A stretch of 64,000 nt of DNA from JBQTKD01 sp052389435 (GCA_052389435.1 JBQTIB010000085.1:1-64000), one strand, 5' to 3'; positions 16,899 through 26,340 are shown, counted from the stretch's first letter. Notes: generated from the sequence alone by a model not told the origin. Translations and numbers: made by a program.

Positions 16899-18188
16899 TC
16901 AAAGGCCCAGCACCGCCAGTGGAATCACCGCGACGCCGTCGGGTCGGCGGTAGGCGTAGGGGCCGGTGTTCACCACCACCCGGTCGACGAGGCGGTCCCC
17001 GATTCGCTCGTGCAGCCAGTGTAGGTGGCGGACGTCGCGGTCGTCGACGGTCCCCGACAGCTTCACCTCGATCCCCAGCGCCCGGCCGTCGCGGGCCTCG
17101 ACCACCAGGTCGACCTCGTGGTCGCCGTTCTGCGTGCGCAAGTGCGAGGTCGTGGCGTCCAGACACGCAGCCATCGCACGGATCGACAGCGTCGCGAGCG
17201 ACTCGAACAGCAGCCCGAGGAAGATCTCCCCGTCCGGGCGCCGGGGCCCCGCACCGGCGAGCAGGGTCGCCTCGGTGGCGTCGAGGACGTGGGCGGCGAG
17301 CGCGGGGTCGGCGACTTGGTGTTTGGGCGCCTGGGCCAGGCGCTTGAGCGGGGAGAACGTCGGCCACCAGGCGGGCACCGGGTCGAGCAGCCACATGCGT
17401 TCGAGCGCGTCCCGGTAACCGGCGACGGTCTGACGCGCAGGCTTGTCGCTCTCCCCCGGCGTCGCGGCCCGGAGGATGTCGTTGTAGGACGTCGTCGTCG
17501 AACTCGCCGCGGCGTAGGCCCTGAACCAGGCCTTCAGAGCCTCCGGCCGACGCACAGGCCGGCCAGCATCGACGATGTCGCGGTCCAGCGCGCGGTCGAG
17601 GTAGCTGCCCAGCGCCGCGGCACGGGCTCGCGCGGAGAGGCCGCGCATCCCCGGGAACCCGGAGGACAGAATCTCCCGGACGTAGTCGGGCAGCGCGAAG
17701 GACGTTTCGGCAGGCAGGGGCCCAGGGAGGCCGTCCAGCAGCGACCCGAGCGAGATCTGAGGCGTCGTCACTCCTCGCTCGCAAAGCGCCATCGGTCGCA
17801 TGTGCAGCCCGACGATCCGTCCGGCTCCGGAGTGAATGCGCAGGCTACGGCCCGGCGCGGCGGAGCCCGCCAACAGAAACTGCCCACCGGTGCGGTCCTC
17901 GTCGACCGCCCTGCGGATGGCGTCCCAGACGGGCGGATGCAACTGCCATTCGTCGACCAGGACGGGACGCTCCCGGGCCAGCACCACCTGCGCGTCGGCC
18001 CGGACGACGGCGAGTTGGCTCTCCCGATCCAACGAGAGCACGGAGGCCACCCGGCGACTCGCCGTAGCGGTCTTGCCCACGCCCTTCGCCCCTTCGAGCG
18101 CAATGGCCGCGAGCTCCGGAAACAGCGCATCGAGCTCCACGTCCATGAGCCGCCGCTGATACTCCACTCCAGAGACACTACCATCCAC
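16899..18188 (-). CDS. AAA+ ATPase with DUF4143 domain (second, intact)
   Basis: A 429-residue ATPase of the same broad family as the one at 7303 but only distantly similar. Walker A GAKGVGKT is at 33-40, Walker B VLVDEWQ at 76-82 and the sensor FLLAGSA at 104-110. The C-terminus has HEVDLVVEA and GIEVKLSG, again a PD-(D/E)xK-like end. GTG 18188 is used; the sequence before it (around 18190-18225) is AT-rich and promoter-like. A broken copy of this gene surrounds the GDPD-like gene at 24765. Confidence 0.85.
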   Translation of the reverse strand: MDGSVSGVEYQRRLMDVELDALFPELAAIALEGAKGVGKTATASRRVASVLSLDRESQLAVVRADAQVVLARERPVLVDEWQLHPPVWDAIRRAVDEDRTGGQFLLAGSAAPGRSLRIHSGAGRIVGLHMRPMALCERGVTTPQISLGSLLDGLPGPLPAETSFALPDYVREILSSGFPGMRGLSARARAAALGSYLDRALDRDIVDAGRPVRRPEALKAWFRAYAAASSTTTSYNDILRAATPGESDKPARQTVAGYRDALERMWLLDPVPAWWPTFSPLKRLAQAPKHQVADPALAAHVLDATEATLLAGAGPRRPDGEIFLGLLFESLATLSIRAMAACLDATTSHLRTQNGDHEVDLVVEARDGRALGIEVKLSGTVDDRDVRHLHWLHERIGDRLVDRVVVNTGPYAYRRPDGVAVIPLAVLGL

Positions 18189-18892
18189 AGCAATTCTATC
18201 TAACTAATCGCCGCCATCGTAAGCGACTGATCACAGACCTTCCGCGCCTGTTGGACACGGCGATTCACACCGCCGACTTCGTCTGCTCCGCGAGGCCTAC
18301 GACTACTCCGAGCGCCTGCACGCGCTGGCTCGGGCGCTTTCGCGACCTGCTCGAGGCCGGACACTCCTAGGAGACGATGGAGGCGGCCGCGCGTCGGGGC
18401 GAGCGCAGATCGACGCCGTGGTCGGCCACCGGCAGTCGAAGGCACGTCAACTGTTCCGGCAGCCTTGGGACCTCGGCAGGCCCAGCGCGCAGGGATGGAG
18501 AGGGGCAAAGGCGCTCTCAGCGGTTCCAGGCGACGCGCAAGTCCAGCCACTCCGTCAAGAGACCATCGATCAAGCCTTGCCGGACTTGCCAATGCGATTG
18601 GCCGGGATCCCGATCCATTGCTACGCGACGATGTTCGCCCCGGCGGCCCATGTCGGTCCCGACCGGATTCCTCGAGGTCCCGGTTCAGGGCTTCTCCGGC
18701 GTGTCCGCCCTCCCGGGCTTCTCCGACGTGTCCGCCCTCCCGGCCTTCGCCGACTGGAACGCACAGCTCGCTGCACCGGGATGCGCAGAGTGGCGCACCC
18801 AGGGTTCTCGCGCGGCGTGCCCCTTGCGAGAAAACCTCCGGCCGAAAGATGATTGCCCGCACTGTCGCCGCTTCTGCCGAATGGGGAGCCCT
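18189..18892. other. Gene-poor stretch with a 27-base tandem repeat
   Basis: About 700 bases between divergent genes. It holds a 27-base tandem repeat (18691-18717 and 18718-18744, starting CTTCTCCGGCGTGTCCGCC, one mismatch region) and, near 18285-18370, a plus-strand stretch reading REAYDYSERLHALARA then, one frame on, FRDLLEAGHS-stop, which looks like the broken end of an unknown gene. Long open frames across it show no domain and are rejected. Confidence 0.5.
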
Positions 18893-20206
18893 ATGAGGGT
18901 CACCACCCAGGTCGTGTCCGCCGTCGTTGCCAGCTTCGCTCTCGCAGGAAGCATCTTGCCCCTACCCGCGCTCGCCGCCGAACCGGAACAGGCCGAGGAA
19001 GCCGCCGCTACCGACGGCTTCCACGCGCTGAGCACCTTCCCAGAGTTCGCGTCGATGACCGACAGCGCCGACACAAACGCTCCGCTAGTACTGCAGGGCG
19101 CGGTCGAACAGATTACTGGCGCGGCGATGCCCGGGGCCCAGGTGTTGCTGTGGGCCTGGCCCAGCAACGACACGGTGCGGAGCCTGCCGATCGGAGGGGA
19201 GCTCGAGCTGACCCCGATGGCGCGCACAGTTGCCGACGACACCGGCGACTACGTGCTGCGCACGCCGGTCACCGACCTTCTGCGGGCCCTCGCCGGACCC
19301 GACGGCCTCGACCTCCAGCTCGACGTCTTCCACGCCGACCGCCACTACACCTACCTCACCCAGGCCACCCCGACCCCGGAAGGCGCGTGGATTCGTGAGA
19401 TCACCGGTCTCGTCGAACCCGTCGGCGAGGCGGTGAAGGCCACAAGTAATCTGCTCGATCTGACCCTTGATCGCTCGAAGGCCGCAGTCGAGGAAGGACT
19501 GGGCATCGCCAGCCCACCCCGCGTGGCAACCGAGTTTCGAAAGCCCGTTCCGCCTGGCTGCACACCGTTCCAGAAGGTCGGCGTACGACCAGTCTGGGAG
19601 ACCGTCGCGACGGCCGTAGCCCGCGGTGGAGCCGTCGCTGAAGTCCTCTACGAACAGGGCGCACGAACGGAGAGCAGCACGGGCGCCTCCTTGGGTGGGG
19701 CGTTCACAATCAACGGCAGCCGCAGCCGCACGTACGGACTCGAAATCGAGTTCGAGCCGGAGAAGTCGACGCTCCGCAACACGCGCAACGTCGATTATCG
19801 GGTGCTGACGGAACATGTCGTGCTGCGGCGTTCCTGCGCAACGGACTTTCGAGGCGGAGAGGCCGTCCTGCACATCACCAGCCCGGTGGGCGCTACCACC
19901 GGTGGAGTCGACCCCGTGGAATCCGCCGAGAAAGCGTTTTCCTGCACGCCTGGAGATGGACGAACGGTGCCCGCGAGAGCGAGACGCGTAAAGGCTTCAA
20001 CAGAACGCGCGGCGACCGTCGAGGCTGGGTTCTCCTTCAGCCCCATCGAAGGAAGTGGCTTCACCGGCAGAGCGCTTAGCGGCTACAGCAAGAAGGTCGT
20101 GGTGGCCTTCACCTTCCCCGGAATCGAGAGGGCCAGGCGATTCTGGTGCGGCCACACCGGTCCCCCCGGGGCCCCTGGGCAACGAGTCCAGGGACTTGTC
20201 AAGTGA
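18893..20206 (+). CDS. Exported protein A3 of the A/B module
   Basis: A 437-residue paralogue of A1. ATG 18893 has GGGAG 5 bases upstream and gives a standard signal peptide ending LPALAAEP. The order matches A1: a beta-rich region with GAAMPGAQVLLWAWPSNDTVRSLP, a DLQLDVFHADRHYTYL stretch, a helix, then the cysteine-containing half (PGCTPFQK, RRSCATD, FSCTPGD, WCGHT) and FTGRALSGYSKKV near the end. An upstream extension of the frame to 18377 lacks any protein-like feature. B3 follows directly. Function unknown; export and paired cysteines suggest an extracellular or cell-wall role. Confidence 0.82.
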   Translation: MRVTTQVVSAVVASFALAGSILPLPALAAEPEQAEEAAATDGFHALSTFPEFASMTDSADTNAPLVLQGAVEQITGAAMPGAQVLLWAWPSNDTVRSLPIGGELELTPMARTVADDTGDYVLRTPVTDLLRALAGPDGLDLQLDVFHADRHYTYLTQATPTPEGAWIREITGLVEPVGEAVKATSNLLDLTLDRSKAAVEEGLGIASPPRVATEFRKPVPPGCTPFQKVGVRPVWETVATAVARGGAVAEVLYEQGARTESSTGASLGGAFTINGSRSRTYGLEIEFEPEKSTLRNTRNVDYRVLTEHVVLRRSCATDFRGGEAVLHITSPVGATTGGVDPVESAEKAFSCTPGDGRTVPARARRVKASTERAATVEAGFSFSPIEGSGFTGRALSGYSKKVVVAFTFPGIERARRFWCGHTGPPGAPGQRVQGLVK

Positions 20207-20244
20207 TTCTCCTCCCTCCTTACACCGGCGGCCGAGGTGGGCGA

Positions 20245-20913
20245 ATGCCGCGTTCCGGTCCTCCGGCTACGCTCCACCGCCCCACCGCGGCCAAGCGGAG
20301 AATGGCACGGGGACTTGGTGCGGTGTTGATCCTTGCCTCCATTGCTTCGTGCGGTGGCAATGGTGCATTGACCGCGAGCGAGCCTCTCGTCACCGTCGAG
20401 GTGGATCCGCTACCCAGCAAGAATCCCGAATTCACCAGCAGCGTGATCCTCATCTCCGCGCCCGGGAAGGAAGTGGAGATTTTGAGGCTGCGCCCGATCG
20501 CGACGCCGAACATGACCTATCTTGGCGCAATCACCGTGTGGCCACGCGACAGGGACTCCATTACCGATGCCGACCTCGGCTTCCCCGGTGAGGGCCAACG
20601 CACCTATCACCCAGCGATCGGCACGGTCATTCCGGCGTCGGAAACCGGCTTCCGATTTCCCGGCGAAGATACCTCTCGGCCGGTCTGGGTGAATGCGGGA
20701 TTTCGCCTGGCGTCGGGCACCGAAGGCGGGGTGTTCGACGTGGAGATCACCTACCGGGTCGACGGCAGGGAACGGACCGAGCGCTCCCGCCGGATGTTTC
20801 TCGTCTGCACCAATCCCTGCGCCGGCGAGGACTACGACGACGGCGGCGACTGGGCAGACGTGCTGAAGGAGAAACTGGGCCTGAAGGAACTTCCCGTTGA
20901 CGAGGCGCCGTGA
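20245..20913 (+). CDS. Lipoprotein B3 of the A/B module
   Basis: A 222-residue lipoprotein. Of several in-frame starts, ATG 20245 is preferred because GAGG lies 7 bases upstream; GTG 20203 would overlap the A3 stop as in the other modules, and ATG 20302 would give a minimal signal. The lipobox is IASC. The mature part shares with B2 the EIL.LRPIATPNMTYLGAITVWPRD segment, GTVIPASET, GFRLASGTEGGVFDVEITYRVDG and VCTNPCAG. The two are clearly recent paralogues, B1 more distant. Confidence 0.8.
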   Translation: MPRSGPPATLHRPTAAKRRMARGLGAVLILASIASCGGNGALTASEPLVTVEVDPLPSKNPEFTSSVILISAPGKEVEILRLRPIATPNMTYLGAITVWPRDRDSITDADLGFPGEGQRTYHPAIGTVIPASETGFRFPGEDTSRPVWVNAGFRLASGTEGGVFDVEITYRVDGRERTERSRRMFLVCTNPCAGEDYDDGGDWADVLKEKLGLKELPVDEAP

Positions 20914-21267
20914 CCGGCGGGGCAGAATCTCCCATCGACCACTGGATTGCTCGCCACGACTGGTCCAACTTCCCATCTGACGTCGCGTCAGCAGCCCGCG
21001 GCGACTAGTGCGCCAAGGCCGTGGCACGGATCCACCGGCCCCATCTCGCCGGCTGCCGAGTCGGTCGCCGTCGCCCGACCGAATCGGCCGACCGCGCGAG
21101 AGGGGCTGGCCCGTGCCGACCCTGGTCGGTTCTCGAGCCCGCCCGGCATTCTCGAAGTTCCGGCCTTTTCCGGGCTCGACCGCTGCGGGCAGCCCCACCC
21201 GTGGCTCAGCCGCACCCTCCAGCCTCCGAGGCGCGCTGGCCCGTCGGGACCGCCTCGCGCCGGCGCG
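20914..21267. other. Intergenic, nothing recognised
   Basis: About 350 bases between the convergent ends of B3 and the gene at 21268. I see no gene, repeat or clear hairpin in it. Confidence 0.4.
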
Positions 21268-22581
21268 TCAGGACGCCTCGTCCCGGCCCGGCGCGGCCTC
21301 GTCGGTCGGGTACCACCGCTTGTACGGTCCGTCCGGCTGGACGACCCCGTGGACCAGGCCGTCGCGGACGAGTAGGCCGAGCGCACCGGCCAGCAGCGCC
21401 TTGCTGTAGTTCGCTCCGAGGTCGGCGAGCAGTTCCGCGCTCGTCGCTCCCGGGCGGCGCTCGACGGCGGCCTGCACCTCGCGGCGCTTGCGGCCCTCGC
21501 TCAGCGGATTGCTCGCCAGCTTCGAGGCGGCGAAGGCGCGCCGGACCAGCGCGCAGACGCGGTCCGGGTCGTCCAGCAGCGCCTCGGCGGTCGCGCGGCC
21601 GGCCGCGATCGCCTGCGGGTCCCCCGCGGCGATCGCGTCGATGCCCTCGACGAGCCCGATCAGAAACGCCTGCTGCTCGCCGGTCATCGCCAACTGCGAG
21701 TGCGTGGCGCCGTAGTGCGCGTTGACCGCCTCGACCTGCCCGCGTTCGACGAGGGCCTTCATCACCTTCTGCACCTGGTCGCGCAGGGCCGCGCGGCCGC
21801 GCCACCGCTCGTCGGCGGCGAGCAGGTGGTCCTCGATCTCCTGGCGGTCGATCTGCACCGGACCGCCGGCGGCGTGCAGCCGGGCGTTGAGGTAGCCGGC
21901 GACGGCGTCGCGCATCGCGGTGTTGCCGATCCGCGCGAACACGACCGGTTCGCCCACCCGGAACACGGTGCGCATGTCGTAGGTCGCGCCGGAGCGGTAG
22001 GTCAGCAGACCGGCCCGGTCGAACGCGGCGAGCGCCTGCCCGGTGGTCACCTCGTTCACCTCGGCGAACTCCGCGAGTTCGCTGGTGTGCAGGTCGGGCC
22101 CGAGGGCGGCCAGGACCCGCAGGAGGCGCAGGCGGCGGATCGGCGGGCGGTCCGCGGAGGTGGCGAAGGCGTTGGTCGCGGTCGAACCGAACACGTGGGT
22201 CAGCGCAGCTGGGTGCTTCTCGGTGTAGGCGAGCAGGAACCCGGCCAGGGCCCGCGCGGAGCCGTCGGGGTCGTGGCGGACGTGGCGCAGGAAGCCGCCC
22301 TCGTTGCGCTGACGGGCCACCAGTCCGATGGGCGCAAAGGAGTACACGACGTACTTCTGAGCCATCGTCACCACACCGATCCACGCGGGCCGCGGGCCCT
22401 GGATCTCCAGGAAGCGGCGGTAGATCGCGGTGACGCCGTAGGCGACGTCCTCGCGCATCGCGAGGAAGGTCAACGCCTTGGCCTCGTGGTTGCCGATCGC
22501 GGCGAGCACGTCGCCGAGGCGCTGCTCGGTCCAGGCCTGCGCCTGCACGGACACGGCCTCGGGCGAAACGACGGACGTCAC
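21268..22581 (-). CDS. Uncharacterised protein with winged-helix-like segments
   Basis: A 437-residue soluble protein. Residues ~150-210 (RLRLLRVLAALGPDLHTSELAEFAEVNEVTTGQALAAFDRAGLL) and the C-terminal part (EVQAAVERRPGATSAELLADLGANYSKALLAGALGLLVRDGLV) read like winged-helix domains; between them is a basic helical stretch. No enzyme motif was seen. It could be a DNA-binding regulator; that is inference. It is divergent from the gene at 22720 with ~140 bases between them, so a shared control region is possible. Confidence 0.7.
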   Translation of the reverse strand: MTSVVSPEAVSVQAQAWTEQRLGDVLAAIGNHEAKALTFLAMREDVAYGVTAIYRRFLEIQGPRPAWIGVVTMAQKYVVYSFAPIGLVARQRNEGGFLRHVRHDPDGSARALAGFLLAYTEKHPAALTHVFGSTATNAFATSADRPPIRRLRLLRVLAALGPDLHTSELAEFAEVNEVTTGQALAAFDRAGLLTYRSGATYDMRTVFRVGEPVVFARIGNTAMRDAVAGYLNARLHAAGGPVQIDRQEIEDHLLAADERWRGRAALRDQVQKVMKALVERGQVEAVNAHYGATHSQLAMTGEQQAFLIGLVEGIDAIAAGDPQAIAAGRATAEALLDDPDRVCALVRRAFAASKLASNPLSEGRKRREVQAAVERRPGATSAELLADLGANYSKALLAGALGLLVRDGLVHGVVQPDGPYKRWYPTDEAAPGRDEAS

Positions 22582-22644
22582 GGACGGTCCTCTCTGAGGG
22601 GCTGCTCCGATTCAACGCCGCCGGGCCCGCTGGTCGAATCCTCC

Positions 22645-22662
22645 TTTCGGACATATCGGACC
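22645..22662. repeat. Copy of the CGGACA-ATCGG intergenic motif
   Basis: TTTCGGACATATCGGACC, one of five similar intergenic sites (also 24655, 42260, 54431 and 63704). See the separate finding. Confidence 0.35.
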
Positions 22663-22719
22663 GGCCCGTCCGGTGGGAGCCTGGGCCGGAGCGGCGGCGG
22701 GCCGCGATAGCGTCGGAGC

Positions 22720-24474
22720 GTGCCGAAGAAGCGACACAAGCCACGCAAGCCGGGACGCGACCGGAACCGCGGACCGCAGCGGGCCGACGATTTGCTGGGG
22801 ACCGTCGCCCGCGCGGTTCGAGCCGGACCCGCTCCGCTGCTCGACATCGCGGGCATGCTGCTCGCGGGAACGGACACGCGGCGCGCAGGCGGGTTCGGCC
22901 CCGTCGAGCCCGCCATGGACCGCGGGGAACTGGTGGAGAGCCTCTTCTTCGCCGAGCGCGTGGAGACCAGCGCGCTGCTGGCGGCGATCGCGCCGCTGTG
23001 CGGCGACGAACTGCTCCAAGTCCGGATCCGCCGCGAACTCCAGCGCCGCGGCCACGCCCTGCCCGACTGGCTCGTCGGCCTCGACGCCGCGCGTCCGGCC
23101 ACGCCGTCGATCGTCACGCAGGTGCTCGGCGACGGAGACAACGTCCTGCTCGGCGCGAGCCTGCCCGGCGGGCGGGAGCTGACGGCCCTGGTCTACGTCG
23201 ACCACAACATGGGCGCCCTGGTGAAGGACGCGTTCACGATCGACGAATCCGTCGCGGAGGTCGCGGCCAAGTACCGCGAGATCTCGGACCAGGACACCGC
23301 CATCGAACCGGTCGATCCGGCGCGAGCGCGGGCGCTGGTGCAGGACGCCGTCGACCGGTGGTCGATCACCCTCGGCCCCATCGAAAGCGAGACGTGGCCG
23401 AGCTGTCGATCGGTCGTGGAGTGGCTGGCCGGGCTGCTGCCCGCCGGCGGCACCGGGTGGGAGTTCCGCGAGTGGAGCGAGGCCGAGCAGACCGAGCTCG
23501 CCGCGCGGTTCTTCGCCTCGGAGTTCGCCGCCGGTCTCGACGGCGCGGCGCACCGCGCGATGCTCGATTCGATTCTCTGGATGGCCTGCGCGTACGGGCC
23601 CGGCGATCCGCTGCGCTGGAGCTCGACGGCCGCCGAGATCGCGCTGCTGGACCGCATTCCCCGCAAGGTCGCCGACACCACCGCCCGTCTGGCGGTGGCG
23701 CCGGCGGTGCTCTCGGCGTTCGTCCGGTTCGCCCACCACGAGCGCGGCGTCCGCGACGAGTTGACCCGCGAGGTCCTGGCCGACATCGCGGAGATGACAC
23801 CGGAATACCTCGAGCAGATCGCCGCCCCGCGGCTGCAGGGACCGGAGGCGCTGCTCGCACGGATGGGCGTCCTCGACGAGAACACCGCCGAGTGGTTCGA
23901 CCCGGACGACCTCGGCTCCTACGTCCTGGACCGCCTGCACCGCGCGGTCGGCGGCGCGGAGGCCCTCGACGCACTGGAGGACGCGCCCCTTCCCGACGAG
24001 CCGTTCGCGTGGGACGCGATCCCCGCCGACGTCCACGACCGGGTCGGCGAGGTCCTCGCCCTGGTCGAGGGGTGCTGCGAGGAACTGCTCGACGGCGAGT
24101 ACCGCACCGCCGCACGCCGGTTCCTGGCCGACGTCGCCGCGGGCGACCCGCAGATCTTCCGCCGCCGAGCCAAGCCGCAGAACGCGGCCGCGGCGGTGTG
24201 CTGGACGGTGTGCAAGGCGAACTCGCGCTACGGCTTCGCCCCCGTCGGGGCGTCGCTGACCTACGCCAAGGAGCTCTTCGCGCACTTCGAAGTGAGCGCG
24301 AGCTTCTCGGCGAGCAACCGCTCCGAGGCGATGCTCCGCGCGATCGGCGTGGACCCGCACGCGCAGTACGGCGGGATGGACCTCGCCAGCCCGCGCTATC
24401 TCGTGGCCGCGCGGCGGGCCGCGATCCTGCGCGAGCGGGACCTGCAACGCGCTCGGGCCGCCGAGCTCGACTAG
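22720..24474 (+). CDS. Uncharacterised protein with DUF6398-like C-terminus
   Basis: A 584-residue cytoplasmic protein from GTG 22720. The N-terminus is very basic (KKRHKPRKPGRDRNRG). The middle holds a DVL-GASLPGGRELTALVYVDHNMG.LVKDAF segment typical of a group of uncharacterised actinobacterial proteins. The last ~150 residues (VLALVEGCCEELLDGEY...AAVCWTVCKAN...FEVSASFSASNRSEAM) resemble DUF6398, in which the end looks like a helix-turn-helix. No catalytic motif was recognised. Confidence 0.7.
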   Translation: MPKKRHKPRKPGRDRNRGPQRADDLLGTVARAVRAGPAPLLDIAGMLLAGTDTRRAGGFGPVEPAMDRGELVESLFFAERVETSALLAAIAPLCGDELLQVRIRRELQRRGHALPDWLVGLDAARPATPSIVTQVLGDGDNVLLGASLPGGRELTALVYVDHNMGALVKDAFTIDESVAEVAAKYREISDQDTAIEPVDPARARALVQDAVDRWSITLGPIESETWPSCRSVVEWLAGLLPAGGTGWEFREWSEAEQTELAARFFASEFAAGLDGAAHRAMLDSILWMACAYGPGDPLRWSSTAAEIALLDRIPRKVADTTARLAVAPAVLSAFVRFAHHERGVRDELTREVLADIAEMTPEYLEQIAAPRLQGPEALLARMGVLDENTAEWFDPDDLGSYVLDRLHRAVGGAEALDALEDAPLPDEPFAWDAIPADVHDRVGEVLALVEGCCEELLDGEYRTAARRFLADVAAGDPQIFRRRAKPQNAAAAVCWTVCKANSRYGFAPVGASLTYAKELFAHFEVSASFSASNRSEAMLRAIGVDPHAQYGGMDLASPRYLVAARRAAILRERDLQRARAAELD

Positions 24475-24547
24475 CGAGTCCGGCACCGCGTCCGCGGCGT
24501 TGCGGGCGCCCGCAGCGTGGCGGTGCGATTCGTCGGTCGGTGTGGTG

Positions 24548-24620
24548 CTCGGTCCCCGATCGCCCGTGCAGCCAGTGCAGCCAGTGCACACGGCCGACGT
24601 CGCCATCGTCGACGGTTCCT
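24548..24620 (-). pseudogene. C-terminal scrap of a DUF4143 ATPase
   Basis: The minus strand reads GTVDDGDVGRVHWLHWLHGRSG, matching GTVDDRDVRHLHWLHERIG of the ATPase at 16899, with an 'LHW' duplication. The DNA match to 16990-17060 is evident. The middle of the same gene lies on the other side of the GDPD-like gene (25874-26340). Confidence 0.7.
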
Positions 24621-24654
24621 CGGCGGCGGCGAGGCCCCGCGGTCGGGGTGGGCC

Positions 24655-24672
24655 GTTCGGACAGATCGGTCC
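24655..24672. repeat. Copy of the CGGACA-ATCGG intergenic motif
   Basis: GTTCGGACAGATCGGTCC, with CGGAC/GTCCG arms around six bases. It sits ~95 bases upstream of the GDPD-like gene; a close match lies at the same distance upstream of its paralogue (42260). Confidence 0.4.
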
Positions 24673-24764
24673 GACGAAGGGACCATCCCGCGCAGGAAGG
24701 GGAGCCTGGCTTCCGGACGCCGCGTCGAAACCGCCAACGGGGGATTTCGACGGGGAGGATCGCC

Positions 24765-25811
24765 ATGTTCGGCGGCAACGAGGGCGGCAGGGTTCGGACC
24801 GTGCGGCTGGCTGCGGGAGTGTCCGCAGCCCTGGTCTTCGGCGCGATCGCGCTCGCAAGCGGCGGCAACGCCGCCGCCTCGGATCCGGCGGCGCTGCCGG
24901 CCGGACCGCCCGCCGCGGTGCCCGCGGTGTCGCCGCCGGCCGTCGCGGACCCGACTCCCACACCGAGCGCGACACCGACCGCCTCGTCGACCCCGAAGCC
25001 CACGGCCGCACCCGAGACCGAGCCGGAGCAGACCGCCGCGCCCGCGCCGACGCGGACGCCCCGGCCGACCCAGTCGCCCTCCACCCCGAAGCCGAAGCCG
25101 ACGCGGACGCCCACGCCGGCGCCGCTCCCGGCCGAGCAGTTGACCTTCGTGCACAAGGGAGTGACCTCGGACGCGGTGCGCAACACCCTGCCGGCGTTGC
25201 AGGCCGCGTTCGACCGAGGCGCCGACGGGGTCGAGTTCGACGTGGTCGCGACGGCAACCGGTCAGTTGATCGTGCTCAGCGACACCAACCTCGGCGCCTC
25301 GTCGAACTGCACCGGGTCGACCGAGGACTGGGACTTCGCCCTGCTGCGCGCGCAGTGCCTGGCCAAGGACGGCAACCCGATCCCGACTCTGAACGAGGCC
25401 CTGGCGGTCGTGCGCGACAACGGCGGCAAGCTGATGCTGCACGTGAAGATCTACCCCGATCGCGCGGCCGCCGCGGCGATCGTCGCGGCCCTCGAGAAGT
25501 ACGGGCTCAACCGCGCGGGTGGGGCGACCTCCTTTGCGTTCCACCCGCCGATGCTCGACATGCTGCGAGCCGCCGGCGCCAAGCGCGTCGGGCTGATCTT
25601 CAACGACACCACCAAGCAGCACTGGGGCACCCGCGCCTACGACGTGCTCGTTCCCTACAACACCCCGGTCACCCGCGCCCTGGTGCGCGCCGCCCAACAG
25701 GACGGGGTGGAGGTCTGCCCGGTGGAGACCTACGGCCAGTACCCGTTGACCGTCGCGGAGGGCATGGGCATGGGCGTCGACGCGATGATCCTGGACACGC
25801 TGCCCACCTGA
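24765..25811 (+). CDS. Secreted GDPD-like protein with altered active site (copy 1)
   Basis: A 348-residue exported protein. ATG 24765 has GGGGAGG upstream and a signal peptide follows. A long Pro/Thr/Ser linker (about 45-125) precedes a glycerophosphodiester-phosphodiesterase-like TIM barrel. The barrel has HKG (130-132) where the family has HRG, VEFD (Glu157, Asp159) at the metal site, but Ser172-Asp173 where the catalytic His-Asp should be, and LHVKI where VEIK is usual. So one catalytic histidine and one metal ligand are gone. It may be a binding protein or use another substrate. The gene sits inside a DUF4143 ATPase relic. Confidence 0.82.
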   Translation: MFGGNEGGRVRTVRLAAGVSAALVFGAIALASGGNAAASDPAALPAGPPAAVPAVSPPAVADPTPTPSATPTASSTPKPTAAPETEPEQTAAPAPTRTPRPTQSPSTPKPKPTRTPTPAPLPAEQLTFVHKGVTSDAVRNTLPALQAAFDRGADGVEFDVVATATGQLIVLSDTNLGASSNCTGSTEDWDFALLRAQCLAKDGNPIPTLNEALAVVRDNGGKLMLHVKIYPDRAAAAAIVAALEKYGLNRAGGATSFAFHPPMLDMLRAAGAKRVGLIFNDTTKQHWGTRAYDVLVPYNTPVTRALVRAAQQDGVEVCPVETYGQYPLTVAEGMGMGVDAMILDTLPT

Positions 25812-25822
25812 GCAGCGCGCCG

Positions 25823-25856
25823 CCGGCCTCGAGCCCTCCTTCGGGCACGAGGCCGG
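25823..25856. terminator. Hairpin after the GDPD-like gene
   Basis: CCGGCCTCG (25823-25831) pairs with CGAGGCCGG (25848-25856), with an inner GCCC/GGGC; directly after the stop at 25811. Confidence 0.55.
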
Positions 25857-25873
25857 TGCGTCCCGGTACTCGG

Positions 25874-26340
25874 GGACGGGCAGGCCTGTCGTCTTCCCCG
25901 GGTGTCCCGACACGGGGGATGTCGATGGAGGATCTCGTCGTCGAGCTCGCCGCGGCGTAGGCCTTGAATCGGGCCTGCGGGCTCCGGTCGACGCACCGCC
26001 CAACCGGTCTCGACGTCATCGCGGTCCAGGACCCGAATCGCGTAGCCGCCCGGCGCCGGGCACGGGCCCGCGCCAAGAGGTCGCCCATCCCGGAGAATGC
26101 GCGAATCACCCGGACGTAGCCGGGCAGCGCACCGGACGTTTCGGCGTGCAGCCGCCCCCGGGGGCCTCCGGCAGCGAACCGAGCGAGATCTGAGGTGTGG
26201 TCACTCTGCACTGGCACAGTGGCATCGGTCGCAGGTACAGGCCGACGATTCGCCCCCCGCACCGGCGGTCCTCGAACGACGGAATCGCCCCACGAGCCGC
26301 CAGAAGCGGCACGAGGGCGCTTGCGGCGGCACGGGCATGC
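25874..26340 (-). pseudogene. Middle part of a DUF4143 ATPase, several frameshifts
   Basis: On the minus strand, pieces match the ATPase at 16899 in order: GGRIVGLYLRPMPLC.CRVTTPQISLGSL (26220-26290), then an ISGMGDLLARARARR-like stretch, then RFKAYAAASSTT...PGEDDRPAR (25880-25970). Frames change at least twice. DNA similarity to 17440-17850 is clear. With the scrap at 24548 it shows that a whole ATPase gene once lay here. Confidence 0.75.

Noticed and set aside
18691..18750. 27-base tandem repeat considered as a CRISPR seed
   Set aside because: Only two copies and no spacer between them.
18377..18892. Upstream extension of the A3 reading frame
   Set aside because: No signal peptide at its start and repeat-derived residues; ATG 18893 has a good ribosome-binding site and a signal peptide.
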